From Gallionella sp. (lineage in GTDB: Bacteria; Pseudomonadota; Gammaproteobacteria; Burkholderiales; Gallionellaceae), in assembly GCA_030681375.1 (NCBI GenBank), contig JAUXWM010000062.1:1-64000 (forward strand): a stretch of 64,000 nucleotides of DNA. The letters are read 5' to 3'. The notes below the pieces were generated by a model that saw only the letters and a list, made by a program, of their open reading frames with translations, searched no databases and was not told the origin of the DNA. Of the stretch, positions 29,866 to 40,806 are shown in pieces (within the stretch, counting starts at the first letter, position 1; each line of letters opens with the position of its first letter). Made by a program: the position numbers and the translations under genes.

Positions 29866-31919
29866 GATGCCTGTCCTTCTGATTGCGGATTACTGAAAAC
29901 CGGAGGCTGCGCCGTCGAGCCTTGCTCATTATTCGCTTGCATCTGCGCCTTTGCTCCCGCCTTGGCATGAATGCGGTAACGCCTGTCACTGACCGCCAGC
30001 AAACCGCCTATCGCCATGAACAGACAACCCGCCCAAATCCAGTCGATGAAGGGTTTGATATAAACACGCACAGCCCATGCACCGTCAGAATCCGGAATGG
30101 GTTCACCCAGCGACACGTATAAATCACGGAACACCCCGGTTTCAATAGCGGCTTCGGTCAGAGGCATGCCGGAGACGATGTACTGGCGCTTTTCAGGGCT
30201 TAATTCACTCACCACCTTACCGTTTTTGCTCACCGTGATATGTCCTACGCCAGCCACATAGTTCGGCCCCTGCTTCTCAGTGACACCATCGAAGCGGAAC
30301 TCAAATCCACCGGCATTAACCGTGTCGCCGATATCCATGCGTACATCACGCTCAGTCTCGTAACCTTTCACCAGCGCAACGCCGATGATGAACAGCGCCA
30401 CGCCCAAATGTGCAAATTGCATGCCGTAATAACTCAAGCTCTGCTGGCGCACGCGCTGCATGAATGCACCCGGCCCCGACCAGCGTTGCCGCAAACTGAC
30501 CACCAGCGTGGCAATGATCCAGAAAGCCATCAGCAGACCCAGCACTATCATGACCGACCATTTATCTGATTCCAGCGACAAAAACCTGCCCATCACCAAA
30601 GGCAGCAGCAAAGCCAGTATCAGCGCGCTGGCGAAGCCCCAACGCACGCGTTTGGCCAGATCAGGTACTGCCATTTTTTTCCAGCGTGCCAACGGCCCCA
30701 GACCCATCAAAAATATCATCGGCATCATCAGGGGCACGAACACAGCCTCAAAATACGGCGGGCCGACCGACAGCTTGCCGTAACCCAGCGCATCCATGAA
30801 CAAGGGATACAAGGTGCCGATAAACACGGAAGCGGCAGCCACCGACAGCAGCACATTGTTCGCCAGCAGCAGCGATTCGCGCGACAGCATGTCGAATTTA
30901 CCGCCCAGACCGATTTTCGGTGCGCGCCATGCAAACAGCAGCAGCGAAGCACCAATGACCAGCACCAGGAAGCTCAGAATAAATACCCCGCGCTTCGGAT
31001 CGGAAGCGAATGAATGCACAGAAGTCAGCACGCCGGAACGCACCAGAAAAGTTCCGAGCAGACTGAGCGAAAATGCCGCAATGGCGAGCAACACGGTCCA
31101 ACTCTTGAACGCGCCACGCTTTTCGGTCACAGCCAGCGAATGAATCAACGCCGTACCAACCAGCCAGGGCATGAACGAAGCGTTCTCGACCGGATCCCAG
31201 AACCACCAGCCACCCCAGCCCAATTCATAATAAGCCCAGCCACTGCCCAGCGCGATGCCGAGCGTCATAAACACCCAGGCTACCGTGGTCCAGGGACGCG
31301 ACCAGCGCGCCCAGGTCGCATCCAGCCTGCCGCCCAGCAAGGCCGCAATGGCGAAGGCAAACGCCACTGAAAAACCGACATAGCCCATGTACAACATGGG
31401 TGGATGTATTACCAGCCCCGGGTCCTGCAACAGCGGATTCAGGTCGCGGCCATCTGCCGCCGCGGGCAACAGGCGCTCGAACGGGCTGGAGGTAAACAAC
31501 ATGAACATCAGAAAACCTACAGAAATCAGCCCCATCACACCCAGCACACGCGCCACCATTTCATCCGGCAAATGCTTGCTGAATGCAGCGACTGCTGCAG
31601 TCCAGACAGACAGAATAAAAGCCCACAGCAACAGCGAGCCTTCGTGCCCGCCCCAGACCGCCGCAAAGCGATACTCGCCGGGCAACTGTGAATTGGAATG
31701 CTGTGCGACATACAGCACGGAAAAATCATTGACCAGGAAGGCATAGGCCAGCGCAGCAAACGCCAAACCGATGAATATCGCCTGCCCGTAAGCCAGAGGA
31801 CGGGCAACCCCCATGAAAACCGGATTATTGCGTGCAGCACCCAAGATCGGTAGCACGCCAAGAATAATCGCCAGAAACAACGCGACGATTAAGGAAAAAT
31901 GACCTAACTCTGGAATCAT
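29862..31919 (-). CDS. ccmF: haem lyase subunit CcmF
   Basis: 685 residues, about 14-15 membrane helices. The tryptophan-rich haem-handling domain is clear (GWGGWWFWDPVENASFMPW). Attaches haem from CcmE to apocytochrome c with CcmH and CcmI. I place the start at MIPELGHFSLIV (31919); the upstream 21 codons are not family-like and sit in the 16-bp gap and 3' end of ccmE. Confidence 0.96.
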   Translation of the reverse strand: MIPELGHFSLIVALFLAIILGVLPILGAARNNPVFMGVARPLAYGQAIFIGLAFAALAYAFLVNDFSVLYVAQHSNSQLPGEYRFAAVWGGHEGSLLLWAFILSVWTAAVAAFSKHLPDEMVARVLGVMGLISVGFLMFMLFTSSPFERLLPAAADGRDLNPLLQDPGLVIHPPMLYMGYVGFSVAFAFAIAALLGGRLDATWARWSRPWTTVAWVFMTLGIALGSGWAYYELGWGGWWFWDPVENASFMPWLVGTALIHSLAVTEKRGAFKSWTVLLAIAAFSLSLLGTFLVRSGVLTSVHSFASDPKRGVFILSFLVLVIGASLLLFAWRAPKIGLGGKFDMLSRESLLLANNVLLSVAAASVFIGTLYPLFMDALGYGKLSVGPPYFEAVFVPLMMPMIFLMGLGPLARWKKMAVPDLAKRVRWGFASALILALLLPLVMGRFLSLESDKWSVMIVLGLLMAFWIIATLVVSLRQRWSGPGAFMQRVRQQSLSYYGMQFAHLGVALFIIGVALVKGYETERDVRMDIGDTVNAGGFEFRFDGVTEKQGPNYVAGVGHITVSKNGKVVSELSPEKRQYIVSGMPLTEAAIETGVFRDLYVSLGEPIPDSDGAWAVRVYIKPFIDWIWAGCLFMAIGGLLAVSDRRYRIHAKAGAKAQMQANNEQGSTAQPPVFSNPQSEGQAS

Positions 31920-31935
31920 GTAAGAACTTTCTTGA

Positions 31936-32409
31936 TTATTCTGCGACAGGTGAGGATGCTGGTGCGCTCGCAGCGGCCGCATTGGCCACTTCAGCTTTTT
32001 TCAGTGCGTCGGCCGCTTCCGGTGCCATGTAGTTTTCATCATGTTTGGCCAATACTTCATCGGCATGCATCAAGCCGTCGGCTTCCATTTTGCCTTGTGC
32101 CACCACGCCTTTGCCTTCCTTGAACAGATCCGGCAGGATGCCCTTATAGACTACCGGCAAACTCTTATGCAAATCGGTAATCACGAAATTTACCGTCAGG
32201 CCGTCATTTTCACGCTTGACGCTGCCCTCTTCGACCAGTCCCCCGATACGAAAACTGCGGCCTTCCGGCGCTTCCTTGTTGTAAACCTGGGTCGGGGTGA
32301 AATACAGGCTGACGTTATCCTTGAGCGCATTCAGCACTAGTGCCACTGCAAGGCCCACTGCAACAAGGGCAACAACGATATAGACGAATCTTTTCTGACG
32401 TGGCTTCAT
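31936..32409 (-). CDS. ccmE: periplasmic haem chaperone CcmE
   Basis: 157 residues. Membrane anchor (8-28), OB-fold beta barrel, and the haem-binding His123 with Tyr127 in [11 protein letters not shown]. The C-terminal tail is alanine-rich and disordered. Carries haem covalently from CcmC to CcmF. Three bases after ccmD. Confidence 0.96.
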   Translation of the reverse strand: MKPRQKRFVYIVVALVAVGLAVALVLNALKDNVSLYFTPTQVYNKEAPEGRSFRIGGLVEEGSVKRENDGLTVNFVITDLHKSLPVVYKGILPDLFKEGKGVVAQGKMEADGLMHADEVLAKHDENYMAPEAADALKKAEVANAAAASAPASSPVAE

Positions 32410-32412
32410 GGC

Positions 32413-32586
32413 TTATTCCTGTTCCGATTCATCTGCTTCACGCATCAGGCGCACCTGCTGCAAAGTAATTTTTCTTTTATGCTTGACCATCGCGATTTCG
32501 ATCGCGAAAATCAAAAATGCAACGGCGTAGGAGCCGATCCAGATATAGCTCAGCGGATTTTCTCTCATCCAGATATCAAGACTCAT
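32413..32586 (-). CDS. ccmD: haem exporter subunit CcmD
   Basis: 57 residues starting MSLDIWMRENPLSYIWIGSY, one membrane helix (about 13-34) and a basic then acidic tail (MVKHKRKITLQQ). Fits the small CcmD protein that releases holo-CcmE from CcmABC. Overlaps ccmC by ATGA and precedes ccmE by three bases, the standard position. Confidence 0.93.
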   Translation of the reverse strand: MSLDIWMRENPLSYIWIGSYAVAFLIFAIEIAMVKHKRKITLQQVRLMREADESEQE

Positions 32587-33320
32587 GCTTTCACCTCCGC
32601 CAATTCAGTAATCCATTTGGTATGTCGTTCACGCTCCAGAATAATGCTGCGCACGCGCATCAGCGTGACCGTAATGGCATACAGCCAGCAGGCAACCAGC
32701 ATGGTGAACATGGCCTGTTGCATGGCAATGTGCATCGATGTCCCGGTGAACTTGATGGTCGATCCCTGATGCAGGGTATTCCACCACTGCACCGAGAAAT
32801 AGATGATGGGGACGTTTACCGAACCGACAATCGCCAGCAGTGCCGCAGCACGGTCAGCACGGCGCGGGTCATCTATCGAAGCATGCAGTGAAATAAAGCC
32901 AAGATAGAGGAACAACAATATCAATTCAGATGTCAGGCGCGCATCCCATACCCACCATGCGCCCCACATCGGCTTGCCCCACAATGCGCCTGTCCACAGC
33001 GAAATAAAGGCGAACAACGCACCGGTCGGCGCAATCGCACTCGCCATCATCGAAGACAAACGGGTATTGAAAATCAGGCCCATCGCAGCATAGGCTGCCA
33101 TGATCAAATACAGGAACATGGACAGAATGGAAGAGGGAACATGAATGAAGATAATGCGGTAAAACTCGCCCTGCTGAGCATCAGCAGGTGCCACGACAAA
33201 GCCGATATACAAACCCACTATGCACAAAACGGCTGCCGAAATGGCAAACCACGGAATCAACTTACCCGCCAGACCGTAAAAGGTTGTCGGTGCAGAATAT
33301 TTGAACCAGTTTATTGCCAC
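32583..33320 (-). CDS. ccmC: haem exporter protein CcmC
   Basis: 245 residues, six membrane helices. Tryptophan-rich motif MWGAWWVWDARLTSELILL with flanking conserved His residues for haem. Loads haem on CcmE. Three bases separate it from ccmB. Confidence 0.96.
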   Translation of the reverse strand: MAINWFKYSAPTTFYGLAGKLIPWFAISAAVLCIVGLYIGFVVAPADAQQGEFYRIIFIHVPSSILSMFLYLIMAAYAAMGLIFNTRLSSMMASAIAPTGALFAFISLWTGALWGKPMWGAWWVWDARLTSELILLFLYLGFISLHASIDDPRRADRAAALLAIVGSVNVPIIYFSVQWWNTLHQGSTIKFTGTSMHIAMQQAMFTMLVACWLYAITVTLMRVRSIILERERHTKWITELAEVKA

Positions 33321-33323
33321 AAA

Positions 33324-34007
33324 TCACTCCATCGAAATTCGTAAAGCCTGCGCCGTCACCCAGGGGGTGAATGCCAGGGCCAACACCAACAAGGCACCCA
33401 TCAATGACAGATGGGATGACACGCTCAAGCCACTGGTCACCGCTTCTACCGCACCCGTACCAAAAATCAATACCGGAATGCACAACGGCAAAACCAGCAA
33501 AGACAACAACACACCGCCACCGCGCAACCCCAGAGTCAGTGCCGCACCGATGGCACCCACCATACTGAGTATCGGCGTACCCAGCAACAATCCCAGTATC
33601 AACACGGCTATTGCCTGCATCGACATATCAAATTGCAAACCCAGCACCGGCGTCATCAACACCAGCGGCAACCCGGACACCATCCAGTGCGAAACCATCT
33701 TTCCCAGCACCAATACTGACAGCGATTGCGGTGCCAACAGCATTTGCTCTAGCGTACCATCCAAATAGTCTGCCGAAAATAGCCTGCCCAACGATAACAT
33801 TGATGCAAGCAAGGCCGCTACCCACAGCACGCCGGGAGCCATCTTGCGCAACATATCCATTTCCGGCCCGACGCCGAGTGGAAACAAACTCACCACCATC
33901 ACGAAAAAAATCAAGGTGGTGAGCACATCCGCACGACGACGCATCGCCAGCACCAGATCGCGGCGCACCACCAATACCAGCAAAGCAAACAGGGAAAGTT
34001 TCTTCAT
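33324..34007 (-). CDS. ccmB: haem exporter protein CcmB
   Basis: 227 residues, six membrane helices, starting MKKLSLFALLVLVVRRDLVL. FSADYLDGTLEQMLLAPQS is a CcmB hallmark. Membrane partner of the CcmA ATPase. A 16-codon extension to 34055 lies in the ccmA 3' end and is not used. Confidence 0.93.
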   Translation of the reverse strand: MKKLSLFALLVLVVRRDLVLAMRRRADVLTTLIFFVMVVSLFPLGVGPEMDMLRKMAPGVLWVAALLASMLSLGRLFSADYLDGTLEQMLLAPQSLSVLVLGKMVSHWMVSGLPLVLMTPVLGLQFDMSMQAIAVLILGLLLGTPILSMVGAIGAALTLGLRGGGVLLSLLVLPLCIPVLIFGTGAVEAVTSGLSVSSHLSLMGALLVLALAFTPWVTAQALRISME

Positions 34008-34014
34008 AGCCTGC

Positions 34015-34629
34015 TCATGACAAGGACAAACAGCGCATTTCCATGCCCGCCACATGCAGCGGTTGATGAGTGGTGAATATCACCATACCCAGCCTTGCCA
34101 GATGTTCCGCAATCAACTCCTGAATCAATGCCACCGCTCCGACATCCAGCGCGGCCAAAGGTTCATCCAATATCCATAATTTGGCATCACTCACCAACAG
34201 GCGCGCCAGTGCGACGCGGCGGCGTTGTCCCTGAGACAGCACTTTGGTGGGCAAACGCTCGCGACCACGCAAACCCATGCGCCGCAACGCGGCAATAGCA
34301 TCCTTTTCATTCAGTTCCGTACCCGACAAGCCCGCAGAAATACGCAGATTTTCCAGCGCGCTCAATTCATCCTTGATGGCATTCAAATGCCCCAGATACA
34401 TCATCTGGGCGAAATAAGCCTCATCCAGTTCGCGAACGTTCTCGCCGCACCAGGATATTTTGCCGTCATCCGGAATGATAAATCCGCACAGGGTGCGCAG
34501 CAGGCTGGTTTTGCCACTGCCGTTTGCGCCCTGGATTTGCATAATTTGCCCGGGATGAAGCGCAAAGCTCAGATCGGAAAACAAACGATGATCACCGCGA
34601 CTACAAGCAAGATTGCTGACTTCCAGCAT
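34015..34629 (-). CDS. ccmA: haem exporter ATP-binding protein CcmA
   Basis: 204 residues from MLEVSNLACSRG. Walker A GANGSGKT (34-41), signature LSQGQRRRVALARLL, Walker B LWILDEPLAALD and the switch His (FTTHQ). First gene of the complete leftward ccmABCDEFGHI operon (known maturation system I). An apparent 59-codon N-terminal extension is not family-like. The 295 bp to fabI contain divergent promoters only; TATAAT at 34878-34883 is a candidate -10 box for fabI. Confidence 0.95.
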   Translation of the reverse strand: MLEVSNLACSRGDHRLFSDLSFALHPGQIMQIQGANGSGKTSLLRTLCGFIIPDDGKISWCGENVRELDEAYFAQMMYLGHLNAIKDELSALENLRISAGLSGTELNEKDAIAALRRMGLRGRERLPTKVLSQGQRRRVALARLLVSDAKLWILDEPLAALDVGAVALIQELIAEHLARLGMVIFTTHQPLHVAGMEMRCLSLS

Positions 34630-34924
34630 GAAGGGGAACCTGAAATTTAACAGCGTGGAATTATATACGATTGCATCTGACGCGCATGGCAAAAACGCCG
34701 CCTTTGGCAATAAAAACCACCCCGCCCCTCTCGCGCCCTCGATTCTGATGCAATGACGGACCCTTTGAGCAAACTGCCGACAGACGATAGCCGAGTACCC
34801 GCTCATCTCCCATCGCAGCCAGACAGGTGAGGCACTACGCGCGTTCAGCTTAACGAATGTGCGTCATCCATTTACATTATAATCGCCGCACTTTTGACCA
34901 ACCGCTCATGCAATCAGGGGAAAT

Positions 34925-35713
34925 ATGGGATTTCTGGCCAATAAACGATTTTTGATTACCGGCATGATCAGCACCCGTTCAATAGCATACGGAGTCGCGC
35001 AGGCCATGCATCGAGAAGGCGCTGAGCTGGCTTTCACCTATCAGGGCGAACGTGTACGGGATCGCGTGACGGATCTGGCCAAGCAATTCGACAGCGAACG
35101 TGTCTTTCAATGTGATGTCGCCTCTGACGCCGACATCGAGCAGCTGTTCACCGACCTGAGCCGGCACTGGGACGGCTTTGACGGCTTTGTACATGCCATC
35201 GCTTTCGCTCCGCGCGAAGCACTGGATGGCGAGTTTCTGGACGGTTTCAGCCGCGAAGCATTTCACATCGCGCACGACATCAGTGCATACAGCTTTCCGG
35301 CCATGACCAAGGCAGCGTTGCCGATGATGAAGGGACGCAACGCGGCCGTTTTGACTTTGAGCTATCTGGGCGCCGTCCGCACCATGCCCCATTACAACGT
35401 AATGGGCATGGCCAAGGCCAGCCTGGAAGCCAGCGTGCGCTACCTGGCCATGCAACTCGGCGCCACGGGGATCCGCGCCAATGGCATATCCGCCGGCCCG
35501 ATCAAGACATTAGCAGCAGCCGGCATAGCCGACTTCAGTAAATTACTGGGTTATAACGAAAAGCACTCTCCGTTAAAACGCAACGTGACTATCGAAGAAG
35601 TGGGCAATACCGCCGCTTTTTTGTGCAGCGATCTGGCCAGCGGCATCACAGGTGAAATCACTTATGTAGATGGCGGCTTCAATACCACCGCTATGGGAAG
35701 CGCCGAGGCGTAA
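34925..35713 (+). CDS. fabI: enoyl-[acyl-carrier-protein] reductase (NADH)
   Basis: 262 residues. Short-chain dehydrogenase fold; glycine motif at the N-terminus in FabI form ([19 protein letters not shown]), catalytic Tyr-x6-Lys in [11 protein letters not shown], and the C-terminal [16 protein letters not shown]. Last step of each fatty-acid elongation round. AGGGGAAAT precedes the ATG. It stands alone, rightward, between two leftward groups. Confidence 0.97.
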   Translation: MGFLANKRFLITGMISTRSIAYGVAQAMHREGAELAFTYQGERVRDRVTDLAKQFDSERVFQCDVASDADIEQLFTDLSRHWDGFDGFVHAIAFAPREALDGEFLDGFSREAFHIAHDISAYSFPAMTKAALPMMKGRNAAVLTLSYLGAVRTMPHYNVMGMAKASLEASVRYLAMQLGATGIRANGISAGPIKTLAAAGIADFSKLLGYNEKHSPLKRNVTIEEVGNTAAFLCSDLASGITGEITYVDGGFNTTAMGSAEA

Positions 35714-35786
35714 ACGCCCCCTTGACGCGGCTTGGTTCGGTTATGGCGAACTGCGATTTATAGCCGTCTTACATGCCAGTAAAAAA

Positions 35787-36455
35787 TCATCCTGCAGCCC
35801 TGAACCGCATCGTGAACAACGTTCCGCCCGGAACGCTTTCAAGCTGTACACTACCGCATCCATGTACCTCTGAAACCGCCTTGCACAGTGCCAACCCCAA
35901 TCCGGTCGAAGAGGATTTTTCTGTAATTTTGCGCTGCATCAATTCACCCAACTCACCTACACCCGCCCCGTCATCCAGCACTCTGAAAACAATTTCATCA
36001 GCTTCTTGCTCAAACCAGACATCGACCCTGCGATGAGCATAACGAACCGCATTATTAAGTGCGGACTCCAGCGCCAGTTCAACCAGATTTTCGTCGAACA
36101 TGCCGAAACCGCCTGCCGCACTGCCTGGCTTCATTCTCTCGTTATCGGCATGCACCACAATCTGGTGTCCATGGTGACTTTCCGCCATCATCGCAGACTG
36201 GCTATTTCGAACCAGGTCCTCAATAAATTCGGCTAAATCGACTTCAACCATCGCAGGCTGAAGTCCTGACTGATCATGCTTATAAAGCGTCAGAAAACTA
36301 ACTAACCGGGTTTTTAGTTCGATACAGCGACGATAGGCGCGTCGCCCCTCAAGGGGCGTATCTTTGCGATGATTCAATTGTTCAAGATCGATCTCAAGCA
36401 ATGACAAGGCATTCTTGATATCGTGAATAACCAGCGCTGACAGGGGGTTTTGCAT
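35787..36455 (-). CDS. compact histidine kinase without sensor domain
   Basis: 222 residues. Phospho-acceptor His11 in VIHDIKNALSLLEIDLEQL, then HATPase domain: N box ESALNNAVRYAH, G1 DDGAGVG, G2 SSTGLGLALCKAV. There is no sensor or membrane segment, so input must come from a partner. The ATG follows the stop of the response-regulator/TPR gene with no gap (TAAATG), so the two are surely one unit. Cytoplasmic signalling is likely; target unknown. Confidence 0.85.
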   Translation of the reverse strand: MQNPLSALVIHDIKNALSLLEIDLEQLNHRKDTPLEGRRAYRRCIELKTRLVSFLTLYKHDQSGLQPAMVEVDLAEFIEDLVRNSQSAMMAESHHGHQIVVHADNERMKPGSAAGGFGMFDENLVELALESALNNAVRYAHRRVDVWFEQEADEIVFRVLDDGAGVGELGELMQRKITEKSSSTGLGLALCKAVSEVHGCGSVQLESVPGGTLFTMRFRAAG

Positions 36456-38126
36456 TTAGTTGCTCACAATATCATTAAAAAATCGGTAAAAATTCATCAC
36501 CTTCTGGTTGTTTGGCACCAGCTTGTCCAATGTGGAAAGATAAGCCTTTGCGCGTTCTACCACGCGCGCATCCATGCCCTCATGCTTTAACCACAACAAA
36601 TGAAGCTGGGCAGCCGTCATCAAAGCTTCAAGGTTTTCCTCGTGAATTGCCAGCGCTTCATTAACTTTCTGGTTCGCTTCACTAAAATGGGCGGAACGCA
36701 TCAACTTCGTCGCCTCATCAACCAATAGCAAAATACGCTTGCGCCCGCCGTCGATCACATCTTCAACCTTATCGGCGTGCCCGGTATCTATCATGGATTT
36801 TTTTACATGACGGGCAATGACTCGCTCATCCTGCCCGCTGACCTGAACCGCTTGCGTCAACAACTTCATGCCCAGAACCACATCCCCAGTCTTCAACGCG
36901 GCTTTCCCCAACGCCGTCATCGCAACACTATCCGTTCGATTCGCGAGCAGAGATACCGAACGCTCCATTAATTTCCTGGCTTTTTCATGGTCTCCCGAAT
37001 CAAAATAAGCCTGGGCCAGTATCGCGCCTTTCGCCACCCCGAACAGGCCCACATCCCCGTGCTTGCGTGCGTTTTTCTCCAGCGTCTCGATAGCGCACTT
37101 ATGATCCCCCATGTCCACCTGGGTTTGCGCAAGGGATAAATAGTCATCCGGTTTCTCCACCATGGATCCATTGGATAACTGAATAGCCGCCTCGGCATTT
37201 GATTTGGCATCTTCGAGCTTACCCAGCAGAAATGCCGCCTGAGCGACCGAACGAAATCGCCTCGCACTCGGCAAAATAACAGATGAACGATTCAACAGCT
37301 CGAAAGCACCTTCGTCATCGTCGGATTCAAGCCTAATTTTTGCCAGCAACTCATAGGCAGCCACGTAATTTTTATTTTTCCCGACAAGCATATTCGCCAT
37401 TTCAGCTGCTTGCGCGAAATCACCGAGGGCATAATGCGTACGTGCCAGCCCCATCATGACCCATGGCGCATCCCCCCTGACTGCAGCTGCATGGGCATAG
37501 GTTTCCAGCACACTGAGGTGGTCACCCAGGGCGAGCTGGGCATCGGACTTGCGCCTCAATACGTCCATTCTGCGGCGGGCATCCGGTGCAATATCCAATA
37601 ATTTATTGCACTCAGTGACCGCAAGGTCGTACTGCTTGGCATCGAGAGCTTTCAACACTGGCATCAGGAATGCACGCCTGTCAATCAACCTTTCAAGCCG
37701 TGATCGCAGCTTGCTTTCGGAACAAGGTTTCAAAAGATAATCATCCGGAATGTATTCCACTGCATTGGCAACAAAGCTGTATTCCGCTTCAGCCGTAAGC
37801 ATAACGAAGACGGATGTCGCATTTAAAATATTTTCATTGCGCAGATATTCCAGAAAATGCTGGCCCGAGCTGGTGCTATTCAGATTGTAATCGCACATGA
37901 TCACATCAAAAGCAGTCGCTTTAATCAGCTCCAGTGCATCATTCGCATTGCTTGCCACACTGACCTTATTCATGCCCAGGGATTGCAACTGAGAGCGAAC
38001 TGCATGCCGCATTGCACTGATATCATCAATTACCAGCGCAGATAGCTTATTGAAATGTACGTATTCATTTTCAATGAAGCCGCCAGAAAACAGTGCGTTG
38101 ATGCCTTGTACAGGTAGATTTGCCAA
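36456..38126 (-). CDS. response regulator with TPR repeats
   Basis: 556 residues. Receiver domain at about 28-145: acidic pair Asp34/Asp35, phosphorylation site Asp79 (IMCDYNL), Thr in VMLTAEAEY, Lys in LLKPCSE. The remainder is a superhelix of TPR-like repeats (about 160-540), with no DNA-binding output. Output is therefore probably by protein binding. Paired with the kinase at 35787-36455. The type is known in Vibrio, Shewanella and betaproteobacteria; role not established. The 125 bp to rnhB hold no gene. Confidence 0.85.
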   Translation of the reverse strand: MANLPVQGINALFSGGFIENEYVHFNKLSALVIDDISAMRHAVRSQLQSLGMNKVSVASNANDALELIKATAFDVIMCDYNLNSTSSGQHFLEYLRNENILNATSVFVMLTAEAEYSFVANAVEYIPDDYLLKPCSESKLRSRLERLIDRRAFLMPVLKALDAKQYDLAVTECNKLLDIAPDARRRMDVLRRKSDAQLALGDHLSVLETYAHAAAVRGDAPWVMMGLARTHYALGDFAQAAEMANMLVGKNKNYVAAYELLAKIRLESDDDEGAFELLNRSSVILPSARRFRSVAQAAFLLGKLEDAKSNAEAAIQLSNGSMVEKPDDYLSLAQTQVDMGDHKCAIETLEKNARKHGDVGLFGVAKGAILAQAYFDSGDHEKARKLMERSVSLLANRTDSVAMTALGKAALKTGDVVLGMKLLTQAVQVSGQDERVIARHVKKSMIDTGHADKVEDVIDGGRKRILLLVDEATKLMRSAHFSEANQKVNEALAIHEENLEALMTAAQLHLLWLKHEGMDARVVERAKAYLSTLDKLVPNNQKVMNFYRFFNDIVSN

Positions 38127-38251
38127 GTTGATTCGGCTCCGGATGGGTGATAACCGTTTTCAGTTTAGCCTTGATTACACTGTTCTGCTGCTAAAACTTA
38201 AAAATGATTTTCATCATGAAACAGCTTTTAGCACGAAACCATAGGGAAATT

Positions 38252-38881
38252 CTAGGCGGCCGGTAATGCACCCATCAACAACCGCACAGGTTTGAAGCTC
38301 TTGCGGTGCACGCCGGTTACGCCGTGCATGCGCAACGCGGCCAGATGCGCGGCGGTGGGATAACCTTTATGTATGTCAAATCCGTAGAGCGGGTATTGCT
38401 CATGTAATTGCAGCATCAGCGCATCACGGTCGGTTTTCGCCAGAATGGAAGCGGCGGCAATCGCGGCAACTTTGCTGTCGCCTTTGACGATGGCCTCACT
38501 GGGAATGCCGGTATCGGGGCAATACAGGCCGTCAACCAGTACTCGCTGCGGCTGAATGGACAAAGCCTGCACCGCACGCTTCATCGCCAGCAGCGTGGCT
38601 TGCAGAATATTGAGTTCGTCAATTTCCTCCACGGTAGCATAGGCCACAGCCCAGGCCAGCGCGCGCTCCCTGATCAGCGGAGCCAGCTTGTCACGCTGCT
38701 TCTCGGAGAGTTTTTTGGAGTCATTCAGGCCGGGGATAGGATTTTCAGAGTCAAGCATCACAGCCGCCGCACTGACAGGGCCCGCCAGCGGCCCGCGTCC
38801 GGCTTCATCTACACCGCAGATGAGGTACGCTGCCTGATCGAATGTTCCCTGCCCCATCTCACTTAAATTGAAAAGCGGCAT
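38252..38881 (-). CDS. rnhB: ribonuclease HII
   Basis: 209 residues. [14 protein letters not shown] carries the first two catalytic acids, VDGLYCPD the third and KTDRDALM the fourth region. Removes ribonucleotides and RNA primers from DNA. Overlaps the lpxB stop by one base (TGATG), as in many proteobacteria where rnhB follows lpxB. Confidence 0.96.
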   Translation of the reverse strand: MPLFNLSEMGQGTFDQAAYLICGVDEAGRGPLAGPVSAAAVMLDSENPIPGLNDSKKLSEKQRDKLAPLIRERALAWAVAYATVEEIDELNILQATLLAMKRAVQALSIQPQRVLVDGLYCPDTGIPSEAIVKGDSKVAAIAAASILAKTDRDALMLQLHEQYPLYGFDIHKGYPTAAHLAALRMHGVTGVHRKSFKPVRLLMGALPAA

Positions 38882-40035
38882 CAGGCTGCGGGCAAATACG
38901 GCAGTATCGCCGCTGCCGCCTTCTCCGCAGTGTTCTGACGCAGCATTTGATGCAATTCGGTAAATATTCGCTCCAGTTGTGTCACCGCATCCTTGTCGTT
39001 CAGCAAATTGAGCAAAGCCTGAGATAGATTTTCCGGTGTGGCATCATCCTGCATCAGTTCCGGCACGACGAAACGACCGCACAGAATGTTCGGCAAACCA
39101 AAATAAGGCAAATAGCTTTTGCGCTTCATCATCCGCCATGTCATCGGATTCAGGCGGTAAGTAATGACCATAGGCCGTTTGAGCAAGGCGCATTCCAGCG
39201 TCGCCGTGCCCGATGCCACCAGTACCATATCGGCCGCCGTCATCGCGTCCTGCGCATGGCCGAATAACAAGGAAATCGGCAATTCCTGCGCATCACAATC
39301 ATAAAGCGCCTGCTCGAAAATAGTGCGCGTCTCCCGCGTTGCCAGCGGCACCAGAAAGCGCGCCTCAGGCTCATGCCGCAAGATCAGACGTGCGGTTTCG
39401 ATATACAGACGGGCAAGCTGCCGAACCTCGGACTGACGGCTTCCCGGCAGGAATGCAAAGACGCGTGCAGATAACGGAATGCGCATCGTCTCGCGCATCT
39501 GTGCCCGGTTCGGCTGCAAGGACAACATATCCGCCAGAGGATGCCCCACATAATCTACCGGCACGCCGGCATCACGATAGAGTGCGGGTTCATGTGGAAA
39601 CAGCGCCAGCATGTGCGACACGGCTCGTTTTATTTTTTTGATGCGCTCACCGCGCCATGCCCATATCGAGGGGCTGACGTAATGCACGGTCGGTATCCCG
39701 TGCTGCTTGAGCGCGAGTTCCAGATCGAGATTGAAGTCCGGTGCGTCCACACCGATAAACAAGACTGGTCGGTGGGTCAAAAAATAGTTGCGTAATTTGC
39801 TGCGTATGCCGGTGATTTCGCGGTAGTGGCGCAACACCTCGACATAGCCGAACACCGCAAGTTTCTCCATCGGGAACAATAGCTGCATGCCGACTGATTG
39901 CATCTTGGGGCCGCCGATACCGACAAATTCAACCTCGGGGCGCGCAAGTTTCAATGCCGCCATCAGGTGACTGGCAAGCAAGTCCCCCGATGCTTCGCCC
40001 GCAACAATACCTATGACAATTTTCTGTTGCGACAT
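38881..40035 (-). CDS. lpxB: lipid-A-disaccharide synthase
   Basis: 384 residues, family GT19. [20 protein letters not shown] at the N-terminus and the C-terminal [20 protein letters not shown] are characteristic. Condenses UDP-diacylglucosamine and lipid X at the inner membrane. In a leftward chain with fabZ-lpxA; six bases after lpxA. Confidence 0.97.
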   Translation of the reverse strand: MSQQKIVIGIVAGEASGDLLASHLMAALKLARPEVEFVGIGGPKMQSVGMQLLFPMEKLAVFGYVEVLRHYREITGIRSKLRNYFLTHRPVLFIGVDAPDFNLDLELALKQHGIPTVHYVSPSIWAWRGERIKKIKRAVSHMLALFPHEPALYRDAGVPVDYVGHPLADMLSLQPNRAQMRETMRIPLSARVFAFLPGSRQSEVRQLARLYIETARLILRHEPEARFLVPLATRETRTIFEQALYDCDAQELPISLLFGHAQDAMTAADMVLVASGTATLECALLKRPMVITYRLNPMTWRMMKRKSYLPYFGLPNILCGRFVVPELMQDDATPENLSQALLNLLNDKDAVTQLERIFTELHQMLRQNTAEKAAAAILPYLPAA

Positions 40036-40041
40036 GAACGG

Positions 40042-40806
40042 TTAGCGAACGATACCGCGTTGTGAGTTAGCCAAAAAATCAGCCAGGGGTCGCAGCTCGA
40101 CATGCTCTGCCTGTTGAATAGCGGCCTGAGCTTCAACCAGACTCAGACCGGATTTATACAGCGTCTTGTAGGCGCGCTTGATCGCCATGATGGCGGCGCT
40201 GGAAAATCCGCGCCGCTTGAGCCCTTCGGAATTGATGCCGTGCGGCGCGCAGGGGTTGCCGGAAACCAGCATGTAAGGCGGCACATCCTGCAACAAAATA
40301 GTGCCCATGCCGGTGATGATATGCGCGCCGATGCGAACGAATTGATGCACCACGGTGAAACCGCCCAGAATCGCATAATCGCCGACTTCAACGTGTCCGG
40401 CCAGTTGTGCATTGTTGGCAAAAATGGTGTGATTGCCAACCTGACAGTCGTGTGCCAGATGCACATAAGCCATGATCCAGTTGTGATTCCCCACGCGCGT
40501 CACGCCGACATCCTGAGCCGTGCCGAGATTGAAGGTGCAGAATTCGCGTATGGTGTTGTGATCGCCGATCTCGAGCCGTGTCGGCTCATTAGCATATTTC
40601 TTGTCCTGCGGAATTTCACCCAGCGAACAGAATTGAAAAATGCGGTTGTGCTGACCAATACGGGTATGACCGTTGATCACCACATGCGGGCCGATTACCG
40701 TGCCTGCACCTATTTCAACATGCTCGCCGATAATCGAATAAGCACCCACCTCGACATCATCTGCGAGTCTGGCGTTAGGATGGACGATGGCGGTTGCGTG
40801 TATCAT
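40042..40806 (-). CDS. lpxA: UDP-N-acetylglucosamine O-acyltransferase
   Basis: 254 residues. About ten hexapeptide repeats form a left-handed beta helix; the catalytic His lies in [13 protein letters not shown]-terminal helical domain from about residue 190. First step of lipid A synthesis. Overlaps fabZ by one base. Confidence 0.97.
   Translation of the reverse strand: MIHATAIVHPNARLADDVEVGAYSIIGEHVEIGAGTVIGPHVVINGHTRIGQHNRIFQFCSLGEIPQDKKYANEPTRLEIGDHNTIREFCTFNLGTAQDVGVTRVGNHNWIMAYVHLAHDCQVGNHTIFANNAQLAGHVEVGDYAILGGFTVVHQFVRIGAHIITGMGTILLQDVPPYMLVSGNPCAPHGINSEGLKRRGFSSAAIMAIKRAYKTLYKSGLSLVEAQAAIQQAEHVELRPLADFLANSQRGIVR

Noticed and set aside
34630..34806. 59-codon N-terminal extension of CcmA
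   Set aside because: Not family-like and extends through the intergenic region; the ABC domain begins at 34629.
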